From contig CM043966.1 in NCBI GenBank assembly GCA_014529385.2, forward strand, positions 101,043,587 through 101,107,586: a stretch of DNA of 64,000 nt, in the 5' to 3' direction. Within the stretch, counting starts at the first letter, position 1. The number at the start of each line of letters is the position of its first letter. The DNA is from Adiantum capillus-veneris (Eukaryota > Streptophyta > Polypodiopsida > Polypodiales > Pteridaceae). Position numbers and translations under genes: made by a program. This document shows positions 43,516 to 55,493 of the stretch, one piece after another. Below the pieces are notes generated by a model. That model had not been told where the DNA came from. It was given only the letters and a program-made list of their open reading frames with translations, and did not search any database.

Positions 43516-44995
43516 TTAATGTGGCTTAGTGCGTTTGAGGTAAGCGATATTCTCAGGTAAGCTCAAATATTCACATCTACTTAAGTCTCATTTATTTTGT
43601 GTTGCAGGTAAAGAAAGAAGATCATGAGATTCTATATTGGGTGTTCCATCGAACTAATATTCCGGAAGTGATTGATCGACAGACTAAACATGGAGAGGTA
43701 CTACGTCTAGATGGAAGGGAAGACTTTCAAGTTCAGTGGCATCTTGCATGTGACCTCAAAACATTAAAGTGCATGTATAATTGTGGAATGGGTGCAATGG
43801 CAATGTCGCCGTGTTTGTTCTGCATGGAGCCTGCAAAGGTCATGGACCCAAAGTGGTTGAGAAAAGCTCCAACACGTCACATTGAGGATCCTGCTTTTCG
43901 ACCGGTTTTGAAAATACCACTTGTGAATGTCCACATTTGTACAATGCATACCCTTTGTAGAATTGTGGAGAAATTGGTCTACTTATATATCGGGTTTTCT
44001 TGGAAGATTAAGAACTCGGCAGAACGACAAGTAGCCCTGCAGTGCTTAGAAATGGTACTGTCGGATATGGGGCTTCATGGTGGAAATGTGAAAATCCAGT
44101 GGGATGAAAAGAGATCAACTGCTGAGAAGGATGTCCCATGCAAACCATCCATCGGTGGGGTGAAGGCACGGAGGTTTTTATCTAAACCCCAAGGTACAAG
44201 AGATCCGAAGCTAACAAAACATGGAAAAATATATAACACATCTTATGTTAGCAAGGTAGAGTATCAGAGCTAGAAAAAGCTACATATTGCAGTCAAAGAC
44301 CAAGAACCAACTACTCGTAACGCGAAGGCTGAGGTTTGGCGATCAATAGACATCCTATTTTTGATGTGCGACAAAGATGACTGGTCACAAGGTGATATGA
44401 ACAAGTTCAAGGAGAATCTCAACCTTCTGAAAAAGTCATTCAAGACAGCATGGACAGACACCCAGATTACTCACTACATGGTATTATCGTGTATTTCATT
44501 CTCTCTTATGTGCAAATATGTGAGTGTAAAACATTCTAACTAATCTGTTTTCATATCCAGCACATCATCTTCAATCATTTACCATATTTTATACAAAAGT
44601 ATGGGAACCTGGCAATATGGAATACCCAAGGGATGGAAAAGTCTCATTACATGGCAAGAAATGATTATTTCAGGCACACACGACATGGTGTCTCTCGAAT
44701 CAAGGCTAACAGTTTGAGAGAACTATTTGAATGGTTCTATCGTAGAATCATTCATCGAATGCAGGCAAAAGAAGTCTTGGCAAATTCAGCAACAGCACAA
44801 GCCATCAGACATTTACAACAACAAAAAGTTAAAAGATCAATGGCATACAACAACTCCGGAGCTCGTGAAAGTCAACGAAGGTGGAGAGAGACAATGGTGT
44901 ATGTGAATCACAAGTGGAGAAAGATACTCTGAGTGGATGACATTGTACAAAATTTATGTAATACATGATCTTATACAATTGCTACTTGAAGTGTA

Positions 44996-45450
44996 TCAAG
45001 ATTTTGAAGGTTCAATTTTGTTTTTTGGCACGTCACCCTTGTAACGAATCATGAGATGTTTGCCATACTCTAAAAGTTCATCTGGGTTTTGTCTACCAAG
45101 AGCTAGTGCCATTGCTGTGTAGGTGTAGTAATACGCTGCCCGACCACCTGTATAGCCCGGACAGTAACCAAAACAATCTCTAGTAAACACTTTGTCCACA
45201 AGAATGACTTTATCTGCACTTTTGGGCAGCACGGGTCCACCCAAGAAGCATGATAGTTTCTTGAATGTGTAAGTTGCTATTGAACCCTCTTGTGACATGG
45301 AATTGTGAAAAACTACTATCGGCAACTCACAAAGCTTTGAAAGGTACTGCGCTAGGGCCACATCCCTTCCACGATACTCTCGAGTCCGCCGCCGAAGGAA
45401 GTCATCCTTGTCAGCAATCCAAGACTGCACATATCATGTCAGAAGTGACA

Positions 45451-45519
<69 letters not shown>

Positions 45520-46850
45520 ACCATGAAGCTCTCATCCTGCAGAAAGAGGTTTTCCTGCCACAGGTCTACAAATGTAGTTGAACCCTGACCTGAATGGTTA
45601 AACCAATCCTCCACTTCTTTGTTACTTGTTGATGGTCTTAGGCTTTGTCTTATTGCTTGGAAGGTGGCTTCATCAGGTAGTGTCTCCTTGTATTTTTCAG
45701 ATTTCTCAAAGCATATTCGGAGGCATTCCATTGGATTGCTGGATGTTTCCATTGCCTCATCATCACTACTATCCTCTCAAACAAATCCACTCCTCTCCTC
45801 TTGGACTCTGGAAATAATAGCCAGGGAGAAATCCTCCCTTAAATAAAAGATGCTTTGCACATCATGTAAGAAGATATAGGTCCTGTCTCCAATCCTGAAG
45901 GCAAGCACAGCAGGCAACATCATCTGAGCATGCTTCTCAGTGAAGTTATTGACATCCAATGGAAGTTTGATTTTTGTGGTTTTCACAGAGAGCATCTTAC
46001 TTCTTTGTACTTCAATTGCCTCAACCTCAAGGTCGACTGTATCTTCAACCTCCTCGACTTCTTGTATATGAGTTGTCTCCTCGCATTCTTCATCTGGTGC
46101 TGCATCCTGCTCCTCTAACACCTCATCAGGATTCTGCATGAGGAATCCAAACAGGCTGTTCAGGTAAATCATAAAGCCAAAGGCTTCCTGAATGAGTTTG
46201 CATTCTTTTTGGTGGAAAGGGCAGGCTGAATGTCGGCAAGAAGGTGGTAATTCCCTATACTTCTTTAGTCCCTGTCCCTTTCCACCACAGTCATTTAAAT
46301 GCACAAGAGTCATAGTGGGCAGAACAACCCTCCCTACCTGAACCATCACTTCAAACTTATCTCTGTAGGACTGCAAGAAATTACTGTGCTGAGCTAACAG
46401 GTCTTCAATGTCAAACTTTGGGTTAAACATAGAATGAACTAGATCAAACTTGTCCCCAGCACCACAAGATGCTACAAAATCAAACAGCCTCTCATCAGTT
46501 CCAGCTGGGTCTTCCAAAGAAGACACATCCTCTTTGGCTTTACCTTTAGCTGCACAGGGACTACTTTCTGGCACATCTGCATCATCTGAGAAGTCTATAA
46601 ACTTCTTTCTTGTATTTTTCTTGACAAGTACTGTACAGGGTGAGGGAGCCTTGTAGGGTGAGGGATCCTCTTGGCCTGGTGACCTCTCTGATTGATCTTC
46701 ACCAATTGACTCTTCTTCAGATATGTCCTGACAAAAGTCAACGGTTCTTTTGGCAGAAACATTAAGCAACTGAGCCTGCAAAGGTTGAAATCCTGTCACA
46801 AGCTCTGGGTCTGGTTTCAGCCTCTTCTGCCTACTGGACCTTAATCCTAT
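44996..46850 (-). pseudogene. Giant-transposon orphan gene 2 (acidic)
   Basis: Two minus-strand exons: about 46850-45522 and 45424-44996, joined in phase 0 by a 97-base GT...AG intron. Exon 1 is open from about 46850, with an in-frame TGA at 45777-45779. The protein is Ser/Asp/Glu-rich at the N-terminus (QSERSPGQEDPSPYKAPSP). It then has LLAQHSNFLQSYRDKFEVMV, a Cys/His cluster (CRHSACPFHQKEC) and an acidic stretch (VEEVEDTVDLEVEAIEV). The C-terminal part has RRRTREYRGRDVALAQYL and GYTGGRAAYYYTYTAMALAL. No family is recognised. The N-terminal exon or start is not resolved because a (CT)n tract lies upstream. It converges on the transposase-like gene, 63 bp apart. Confidence 0.6.
45425..45521 (-). 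other. Intron two-thirds composed of (GA/CT)n
   Basis: A 97-base intron with donor GTAACT and acceptor TGTGCAG on the minus strand, of which 45454-45517 (64 bases) is pure GA/CT repeat. Confidence 0.7.
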
Positions 46851-46872
46851 TCATCAGGAAACATGACAAGTC

Positions 46873-46926
<54 letters not shown>

Positions 46927-46954
46927 CAAAGAACATTAAAAAAATACACATAGA

Positions 46955-47085
<131 letters not shown>

Positions 47086-47101
47086 TGTATGTGTCTCTTT
47101 G

Positions 47102-47162
47102 TACTAAAGGCGCGCAAGGACGACAACATACTTTTTGCAACTCTCTATGCGCGCCTTAAGTA
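47102..47162. repeat. GGCGCGC stem-loop unit 1
   Basis: TACTAAAGGCGCGC ... GCGCGCCTTAAGTA: inverted 14-base arms about 33 bases apart. Related units are at 47227-47288, 55153-55214 and 55303-55365. Confidence 0.8.
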
Positions 47163-47163
47163 C

Positions 47164-47219
<56 letters not shown>

Positions 47220-47226
47220 TAACTAT

Positions 47227-47288
47227 ACTATAGGCGCGCGGAGAGAGCTGCAGCCAGTGTTTGGTTGGCTCTGCGCGCCGTTAGTAAC
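47227..47288. repeat. GGCGCGC stem-loop unit 2
   Basis: TACTATAGGCGCGCG ... CTGCGCGCCGTTAGTA, same architecture as unit 1. Confidence 0.78.
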
Positions 47289-47964
47289 GGGGACAGAGAG
47301 GGGAGGGAGAGAGAGAGTGTGTATGTCTCTGTGTGTGTGTCTGTGTGTATGTGTGTGTGTGTGTGTGTCTGTGTGTGTGTGTCTCTGTCTATGGAAGTAT
47401 GTGTTGAGGTGTGTGTGTGTGTTGAACAACAGTATGGGTTTTTCTTTGTTTACACACACACACAATTTGTACCAACTATTGGAAATACAGAGAGAAAGAG
47501 TGAGAGATCACCTTTTGTTGGTGGGGTTTGCAGAAACTCCAAGGGAGGTGTCTCCTCCACTTCTTTTTGTCTGTCAAACTGACTCTGTCTCTCTCCCTCT
47601 CTCTCTCTGAGAGTAAGGAGTCCCTCTCTCTATCTCTCTCAATCTGTCTCTCTCTCTCCTTCTCTCTTTCTATGGTTCTCTCTCTCTCTCTCTCTCTGTC
47701 TCTCTATCACTCTCTAGCAGTAATGAGGCTCTCTCTCTCTCTCTCTCTCTCGCTCTCTCACTCTCTCTCTCTCTCTATCTTTCAATTGTTCTCTCTCTTT
47801 CTCTCTCTCAAAATCACACTTATAACGGATACACACGGTGGCGCCCCACGTGTTACTATAAAATAGAGTATAATTGCATGTTGTCGCACGTGCGGTCATT
47901 ATTGAGACCGTATACTTTTGTACGTCATATATAGAGGTCATGAAAGAGAAAAACCACACCTCGT

Positions 47965-48060
<96 letters not shown>

Positions 48061-48280
48061 TCCGTCATCTGCATCTCCGACAGCAAGCCGACCCATCTTA
48101 GACATAACGAAGGTGTGCGTCCTCAGGAGGTTTGGCCCTCTCTCTCTCTCCCTTTGCTTCTGAAATTTCCCTCTGCCTTTGCCTCTATCTCTCTCTCTCT
48201 CTCTCTCTGTTTTTGTCACAGTATATTGCATATCTAGCTCTGTCTTAACAAACAACACACACACATACAGTCACAAACAC

Positions 48281-48331
<51 letters not shown>

Positions 48332-48485
48332 ACACACTCACAAACACACAGACACACAAATAAAACATACACACACACACACATACAGACACACACACAC
48401 ACAGAGAGAAACAGACAAATATAACATACACACCAAAGACACACACACTCACAAACCCAGAGACACACAAATCTAACATACACAC

Positions 48486-49784
48486 TGATGGAGGCTTTTC
48501 ACAAGCCAAGCTCCCATACCCCTCTTCTCTCGTCCCCACCCCATGAAAACCCCCTCTTAGGGAGGGAGTGATAAAAGGCATTGGGAAAAGTAAGAAAAAA
48601 ATAAAGTATGATTATGTAAATATATAAACAAGGTAAAATAGGCCACCTCATGCCTGCCGGGTAGCCCATCCCCACCTTGCCTCTTTTTTCTTCACTGTTG
48701 CCCCGCCGGGTGTCCCTTTTCCTCTCCTCCACTCAAAAGGTCAACCCCCTCTCTCTTCCCCTTGTCCTTTCTCCTTTCTCTCTCCCTTGAAACTACCCCA
48801 CCCCCTGTCCTTACCAATAATGCACCCTAACTCACATGCCACCTCTCCTATCTTTCAAAATAGTATACCCCACCCCCCTTTTCTCTCTCCTACACTCTCC
48901 CATGATCCAAATACCCCCTTCTCTCTCTAAAATTATAAATCTCTCTTGTCTTCTAGCCAGATGGCCTCCCCCACACTCACACACACTCAGTCTCACTGAA
49001 AAAGGTGCCCACAGACCCATCCCCACCCAGTGGTTACCTGATTTTCTTGTGTTCACACACATCTGCACACAGATTCACCTCTTAACACACTCCCCTCTCT
49101 CCCCTCTTGTAATTACTTTATTCTCCATGTCACCTCTCACTTTTTTTCATCAACCCATCTCTCTCTCTTAGTCTCTCTCTCATGAGACTGCTGTTCTGGC
49201 ACATATACACACAGCCAGACAAGTGGGGCCCACAGTCACATGGCCTATGTAGATAATGATTTCTTCATTTCTAAATTCTAGAATTTCTCCCCCCTCCTCC
49301 CCTATATAAAGAGGGGTCACCATCACACTAAACACACACACAACATCACCAAAGAACACACTATGCACTGTGTGTGCCTAGTGCACACACACACACCCAC
49401 ACCATCACCACCACCGCAATCACCATGCTTGTCTTGAGCATGACCTCTACACCGTTGGCTATGGAAGATGAAGGGCAACTAAATGAAGGATGATGTCCAT
49501 AACCCTCGTGCCAGTCTTCGCCATCAACTCCCACCTATCCGCCATGTGCTCTACCACTCTCTCCCATCTCATTCCCCTACCCTATGCTCCCAATTTCATC
49601 ACCTTATTCTCTAAATAAAGCTTGAGGTTTTGTGAGTATGTTTTCTTGCAATGTTTTGTCCATGTCAGGTGTGCGGAATCGCCACCTAATCTTGTGTTTG
49701 GAGTGAGCTTGTGTATGTGTGAAGGGTGTGCGGATTCGCCATCCTTTTGTGGTGCCTAAGTACTAAGCCGCTATACCCCCTCCC

Positions 49785-49821
<37 letters not shown>

Positions 49822-50030
49822 TGATCTCATTCCCTTTCCTCTTCATCACTACTCCCAAGAATCCATCTATCTTGGATGAAAATTTTTTTATGGTGGTGTG
49901 TTGTTTGCGTCCTAGCCGCTGAAGCTAGGTGGTGCCCCCTGTTTGCTTTACCGTGACAGGCTCGAGGCGCGCCATTCGGTCCCCATGTTTTAGAGGCCGT
50001 CGGGGTTCGGGGTTCGCTTTGCTCCCGTCA
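48486..50030 (+). repeat. B 5' LTR
   Basis: A 1,545-bp LTR with a TATATAAA box at 49303-49310 and a (TC)n run at about 49789-49818. The PBS-like TTTTGTGCCCCCACTGAGGA follows at 50031, with one G-to-T change at the TGG start. Confidence 0.9.
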
Positions 50031-50103
50031 TTTTGTGCCCCCACTGAGGATCTTTTCATGAAACCCTTCAGTTTACAAGACTAAAACCCTTAAACTATTG
50101 TGA

Positions 50104-50367
50104 ATGGATGAATGGCTAGCAGGATTTGCTAATTGGACGACAGAAGAAAAAGAGCTCCAAGCACAACTAGACAAACTCCGCATCTCCATCGAAGCTCGAG
50201 TGCTAGGCGTAACGGTAATCGATTTGCAGTGGGAGAGTCAACCAACACGCCAAACCCAGTGGATATACATAGGCCAAGTGCCAAGAAGAAGAAGGAGAAG
50301 GTCGAAACCATGTCCGCAACCTACAACGAACCCACAACAACAAAATGGAAGGAGCTCTACACAATAG
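50104..50367 (+). CDS. B leader ORF, 87 residues
   Basis: The counterpart of 27136-27399 in element A, same length and stop, starting MDEWLAGFANWTTEEKELQA. Its conservation between two diverged elements is the only argument for coding. Confidence 0.35.
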   Translation: MDEWLAGFANWTTEEKELQAQLDKLRISIEARVLGVTVIDLQWESQPTRQTQWIYIGQVPRRRRRRSKPCPQPTTNPQQQNGRSSTQ

Positions 50368-50888
50368 AGAATCAACACTATTCTACTTTGAGAATGGGTA
50401 ACTCAAGTCACCGAGGTAATTATCACAGTCAGTTTTCAAGTCGCACCTGATGCTGCAGCACAGATAACGGAAGCATTGGCTTACACTCTCACTAGAGAAA
50501 CTAGGGATCTACTGAGTTTGTTTCAAGAAAGAACACCACCCTCTCCCACAAGCTTGGACAATGACTAAGCACCTCTAAGCTTCACATGAATTAGTACAAC
50601 CTACCTCAAGACAGATCACACATACCAACACGTGTACGCTCAATCAAGGTAATACTGGACTCGAAGGCTCACTACCAGCACGTCATGGACACCATGGTGG
50701 GTGGGGAGTAGTTTTTGGAGGTTCTGGCATCAGATCAACCATTTGTCTTACCTTTGGTACAAGGCAATGTATTGTTTGAAGTTTTAATCTATGTACTAGT
50801 ATAAGAGGGTATACACGCCTCCTTGTAAAGAAGAAAAAAAACTTATGCAAGTTAAGCAGTGTGTCTTTCTAGCTCTCTCTCAGTAATC

Positions 50889-52013
50889 ATGGCAAGTGTA
50901 GCATTTCCAACATTTAAAGGAAAGAAGGGGGAGGATTTGGTAACAGACTTCCTAGATGACTTTGAAGTAGCATGTGTAGTGAGCAACAAAGATACTGATG
51001 AATCCCGGGTTAGAATCTTTAAGCATCTCATGAAGCTAGAAGCTAGATCATGGTACAATGCACTTCCACAAGCAACCAAGGATGATTGGGAACCCTTAAA
51101 AACCGCTTTTAAGAGGCGCTTTGGGGGAGGTACCACTTCAGAAAAGTTGTGGGACAAGTTGAGAGACTTGAAGCAGGATGGTCTTTTAGAATATGCCACC
51201 TATGAGTCCAAATTTGTGGATTTGTGGGAACGGTGGGTTGAGTCACTGGCTCGGGGGGAAGCTGCACCCGATTTCCTAAAAAAAGATCGTTTCACGCATG
51301 GCTTATGGCCGCTTCTCAAGGAGAAGGTGAAAGGTAGATTCCCAGCTACGTACGAGTTAGCCGTTGAGATTGCTCGCCTTAAAGACAAGAAGATGCGAAT
51401 GAAAGCCAAAGAAACCGAGTCAACAGAATCAGGAACATCGCGTCCACCAGCAACTAGAACAACCACCATTCCACCACCACCACCAGCTCTTGGGGTAAGA
51501 GATGACCAACAAGATATGTTGGCCCATATTACTGACCAACTGCAGAATTTGTCTGTCCACTTAATACAACAAGGGAGGAGTCAAGAAAGAGATCAAGACC
51601 CTGGAAGAGAACGACGACAAAACAGAGAGTATCACTGCTACAACTGCGGAGAAGATGGTCACGGTATGTACTACTGTCCCAAACCACAACAAAACTATAA
51701 TAGAGGAGGTAGGAGGAACCAATTGTCACCCCCTAGAGAAAGAACACCCCCACCCCGAGCACCAGCCCCACCAACACAAATTCTACGTCCGCCACAATCA
51801 CCACTTACAATCATCCAACGCCCACCACCAATTGGTACCCGCACACCAAGTATCATTGGTCTTGCAGAAGAGGTCAAGATGAGTGAAACAGAAGAAGGAT
51901 CAAGTAAGAAGACTATTCAAAGAACTCATGCAGTGGAACAAGAGGTTAAAGAATCAAAAGATGCTACCCAGGTGGGGGAGGTAAGTCAAGAAAATTGTGT
52001 TACACAAATGTGA
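50889..52013 (+). CDS. B gag, intact
   Basis: A 374-residue gag starting MASVAFPTFKGKKGEDLV. The capsid domain (about 1-190) has LEARSWYNALPQATKDDW, LWDKLRDLKQDGLLEYATYE and FTHGLWPLLKEKVKGRFP. A Pro-rich linker and a coiled segment (DMLAHITDQLQNLSVHLIQQ) follow, then a canonical CCHC knuckle (CYNCGEDGHGMYYC) near residue 255 and a Pro/Arg-rich tail. The SVHL segment and knuckle resemble gypsy D gag (SSLSIHLAQAV, CWNCGESGHGMYNC). Gag would form particles that package the RNA. As B lacks pol, reverse transcription must be supplied in trans. Confidence 0.9.
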   Translation: MASVAFPTFKGKKGEDLVTDFLDDFEVACVVSNKDTDESRVRIFKHLMKLEARSWYNALPQATKDDWEPLKTAFKRRFGGGTTSEKLWDKLRDLKQDGLLEYATYESKFVDLWERWVESLARGEAAPDFLKKDRFTHGLWPLLKEKVKGRFPATYELAVEIARLKDKKMRMKAKETESTESGTSRPPATRTTTIPPPPPALGVRDDQQDMLAHITDQLQNLSVHLIQQGRSQERDQDPGRERRQNREYHCYNCGEDGHGMYYCPKPQQNYNRGGRRNQLSPPRERTPPPRAPAPPTQILRPPQSPLTIIQRPPPIGTRTPSIIGLAEEVKMSETEEGSSKKTIQRTHAVEQEVKESKDATQVGEVSQENCVTQM

Positions 52014-52028
52014 GTACATCTTTAACCT

Positions 52029-53283
52029 TGAATGAAATAGGCACCAAAGCGATGAATCGACAACATTGGGCGTTAAGGGTAAGAAGGTGTAAAGTGTTGA
52101 TTAGGCCTCGTCAGAGTAAGAGGAATGCAAAGGTCATGAAAAATACAAGAGAAGAGGAAAACCAGCCTGTTAGCAAGGCTTTGAAGAAGATGGAAAACAT
52201 ATCAAGCAAAGGGGAGGGCTTTGAAAACGGAAGCCTATGCACCAGCATGGACCCAGGACAGTGTTGCAAGATAAAGGAATCTTGAATCAAGGCACTTTCA
52301 CTAGAGGAACATAACGAAGAGGTAAGTATGACTGAAGGTTTGGAGTTGGATATTTCTCCAGAGGCTTGGCAGCCGAGCAAGACTTTATTGTGTAGTGTTA
52401 TAGACTTAGAGATGGGTAATGCGTCTAGTCTACTGAAGGGTGTTATAAACTTGGAGATGGGTAATGCCTCCAGTTTATGTAAGGATGTTCATAGTAGGTT
52501 TGATGATCAATATGTTGCCAACCTTTTAAGGATGTTCCAAACTCCTCCACAACACAGCATTGTGTTTGCATGGGATGCATCAGACCTATGGCTATGGCTA
52601 GCCGCACATATAGAGAGAAGATCAACATGGAGATAAGAGCAAAGGAGCCATGGATAGACAGAAGCCTGATAGAATGCAAGAATGAAGACCTCATTCGCAA
52701 TTTGGTACAATTTTTTACAAATAGTGCATCCTCTCTTTGGAGAAAGGTAAGTGGATTACGCTTGAATTTAAGCCGCAAGGTAGGTGGCTTGCTATTAGCA
52801 TCAGTAAAGGAAGCTGACATGTTTGAGCACACCCAAAAGAAGCATGATATGCTTGCAGTTTTTTCTAGTCATGGCAGTAAGAAGGATTCTGAAGACAACT
52901 TGAGCTCGCCACACCAACAAGGCGGCCATATATGGTGGATTCTTGGTACACTCTTGGGAATCATAATTTTCAGTTCTGTCTTTGCAGGAGCCAAGATTCT
53001 CATTTCCCCTCTCGCTACTGGTGGTTACAAATTTGGTCCAATTTGGCATGCAAATTTTATTGTTTGGACATCGCAAACAATGATCCTATTTTTCACTTGG
53101 GATCCACGAGGACATTGGCACAAAGTTCTGGAAGCCATGGGCTTCCCCTTTATTCAACCGACACTATTCCAAGAAACAAGTTATCACTCCAACCTGTTAC
53201 AGATTCATGAATATCCCAGAAATCTCACCAATGGCCAAATGGAATGGCTAATTCAGAAGGCAACTCGATATCGAATCCTATAG
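52029..53283 (+). pseudogene. B ORF2, broken
   Basis: Homologous to A's ORF2 at 29029-30420. It has a TGA at 52283-52285 and an indel near 52605 (GCCGCACATATAG versus GCCGCTATAACATATAG in A), then a frame from 52570 to the stop at 53281-53283. The internal NLEMGNASSL repeat and the hydrophobic segments (HIWWILGTLLGIIIFSSVFA) are preserved. Confidence 0.8.
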
Positions 53284-53348
53284 CTAAGCGGAAGAAGAAA
53301 CAGATGAGCTAGAGGCATGAATGTCTCTAACCAAAAGGGGAGGGCTAA

Positions 53349-54647
53349 TGATGGAGGCTTTTCACAAGCCAAGCTCCCATACCCCTCTTCTCTCGTCCCC
53401 ACCCCATGAAAACCCCCTCTTAGGGAGGGAGTGATAAAAGGCATTGGAAAAAGTAAGAAAAAAATAAAGTATGATTATGTAAATATATAAGAAAGGTAAA
53501 ATAGGCCACCTCATGCCTGCGCGGTAGCCCATCCCCACCTTGCCTCTTTTTTCTTCACTGTTGCCCCGTCGGGTGTCCCTTTTCCTCTCTTCCACTCAAA
53601 AGGTCAAACCCCTCTCTCTTCCCCTTGTCCTTTCTCCTTTCTCTCTCCCTTGAAACTACCCCACCCCCTGTCCTTACCAATAATGCACCCTAACTCACAT
53701 GCCACCTCTCCTATCTTTCAAAATAGTATACCCCACCCCCCTTTTCTCTCTCCTACACTCTCCCATGATCCAAATACCCCCTTCTCTCTCTAAAATTATA
53801 AATCTCTCTTGTCTTCTAGCCAGATGGCCTCCCCCACACTCACACACACTCAGTCTCACTGAAAAAGGTGCCCACAGACCCATCCCCACCCAGTGGTTAC
53901 CTGATTTTCTTGTGTTCACACACATCTGCACACAGATTCACCTCTTAACACACTCCCCTCTCTCCCCTCTTGTAATTACTTTATTCTCCATGTCACCTCT
54001 CACTTTTTTTCATCAACCCATCTCTCTCTCTTAGTCTCTCTCTCATGATACTGCTGTTCTGGCACATATACACACAGCCAGACAAGTGGGGCCCACAGTC
54101 ACATGGCCTATGTAGATAATGATTTCTTCATTTCTAAATTCTAGAATTTCTCCCCCCTCCTCCCCTATATAAAGAGGGGTCACCATCACACTAAACACAC
54201 ACACAACATCACCAAAGAACACACTATGCACTGTGTGTGCCTAGTGCACACACACACACCCACACCATCACCATCACCGCAATCACCATGCTTGTCTTGA
54301 GCATGAATTCTACACCCTTGGCTATGGAAGATGAAGGGCAACTAAATGAAGGATGATGTCCATAACCCTCGTGCGAGTCTTCGCCATCAACTCCCACCTA
54401 TCTCCCATGTGCTCTACCACTCTCTCCCTTCTCATTCCCCTACCCTATGCTCCCAATTTCATCACCTTATTCTCTAAATAAAGCTTGAGGTTTTGTGAGT
54501 ATGTTTTCTTGCAATGTTTTGTCCATGTCAGGTGTGCAGAATCGCCACCTAGTCTTGTGTTTGGAGTGAGCTTGTGTATGTGTGAAGGGTGTGCGGATTC
54601 GCCATCCTTTTGTGGTGCCTAAGTACTAAGCCGCTATACCCCCTCCC

Positions 54648-54697
<50 letters not shown>

Positions 54698-54909
54698 ACT
54701 TGATCTCATTCCCTTTCCTCTTCATCACTACTCCCAAGCATCCATCTATCTTGGATGAAAACTTTGTTATGGTGGTGTGTTGTTTGCGTCCTAGCGGCTG
54801 AAGCTAGGTGGTGCCCCCTGTTTGCTTTACCGTGACAAGCTCGAGGCACGCCATTCGGTCCCCATGTTTTAGAGGCCGTCGGGGTTCGGGGTTTGCTTTG
54901 CTCCCATCA
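53349..54909 (+). repeat. B 3' LTR
   Basis: A 1,561-bp partner of 48486-50030, preceded by the polypurine tract AAAAGGGGAGGGCTAA (53333-53348). TATATAAA at 54166-54173; (CT)n at about 54650-54692. Confidence 0.9.
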
Positions 54910-54913
54910 ACAC

Positions 54914-55092
54914 ACATACACACACAGATACAGACAAATATAACATACACACAAACACACAGAGACACAAATGTAACATACACACACACAGACACACACA
55001 CACACATACAAAGACACACACACACTCACAAACACACACACACACAAATATAACTCACACACACACACACAGCCTCTCTCTCTCCCTCTCTC

Positions 55093-55157
<65 letters not shown>

Positions 55158-55422
55158 AAGGCGCGCGTAGAGAGGCATAACCGGTGTGCATGTCTCTATG
55201 CGCGCCGTTAGTACTGTGCATCGAACAGTGTATGTGTGAGTGTTATAGAGAGAGGATGTAGGGCGGGGGAAAGAGAGAGAGAGTGATTCTTTCTTTTACC
55301 TTATACTAACGGTGTGTGGAAGTGTTTTTTGAGGTCAAAACATGCTCCACGCGCACCTTTAGTAATGGGAGTCTCTCACTCTCTCTCTCTCTCTCTATTT
55401 AAATATGCTAAGCTATAGAAAG

Positions 55423-55473
<51 letters not shown>

Positions 55474-55493
55474 CTCTTTTTGTATACAGTGAA
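54914..55493. repeat. CA/CT-rich spacer with stem-loop units 3 and 4
   Basis: A continuation of the microsatellite spacer beyond B: CA-rich to about 55070, (CT)n about 55076-55152, hairpin units 55153-55214 (ACTAAAGGCGCGC...GCGCGCCGTTAGTAC) and 55303-55365 (weaker arms), and (GA)n about 55427-55471. The last run ends 23 bases before the histone gene's ATG. No other gene. Confidence 0.85.

Larger units (their letters stand above)
40891..44932 (+). pseudogene. Transposase-like gene, five exons, decayed
   Basis: The probable start is MAHSSNGTNI at 40891. Exons 40891-41441 (in-frame TAG at 41074), 41580-42158, 43520-43539, 43608-44480 (in-frame TAG at 44271) and 44561-44932 join in phase by GT...AG introns. 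The gap 42159-43519 is a later MITE. A frameshift lies near 41905-41945. Motifs in order: KVTYSGHGAN (a possible Asp site now His), ECELVKEKKLERV, HLACDLKTLKC, CLFCMEP, HICTMHTLC and NTQGMEKSHYMARNDYF. This resembles DDE transposases with a Cys/His zinc insertion and a C-terminal catalytic Glu. It lies next to the left TIR, as a transposase would. The fold is inferred, not proven. Confidence 0.5.
48486..54909 (+). mobile_element. Pol-less LTR element B (TR-GAG type)
   Basis: A 6,424-bp sister of element A. LTRs are 48486-50030 and 53349-54909 (TGATGG...CGTCA/CATCA). A 4-bp TSD ACAC (48482-48485, 54910-54913) fits, though the site is inside CA-rich repeat so TSD length is ambiguous. The interior has an intact gag and a broken ORF2, the reverse of A. 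No RT, RNase H or integrase. It sits in the microsatellite spacer of the giant transposon, between orphan gene 2 and the histone gene. Confidence 0.93.

Noticed and set aside
40891-44932. RAG1/Transib-type transposase
   Set aside because: A DDE core with Cys/His residues is suggestive, but the order and neighbouring residues do not match RAG1 motifs closely enough, and no alignment could be run.
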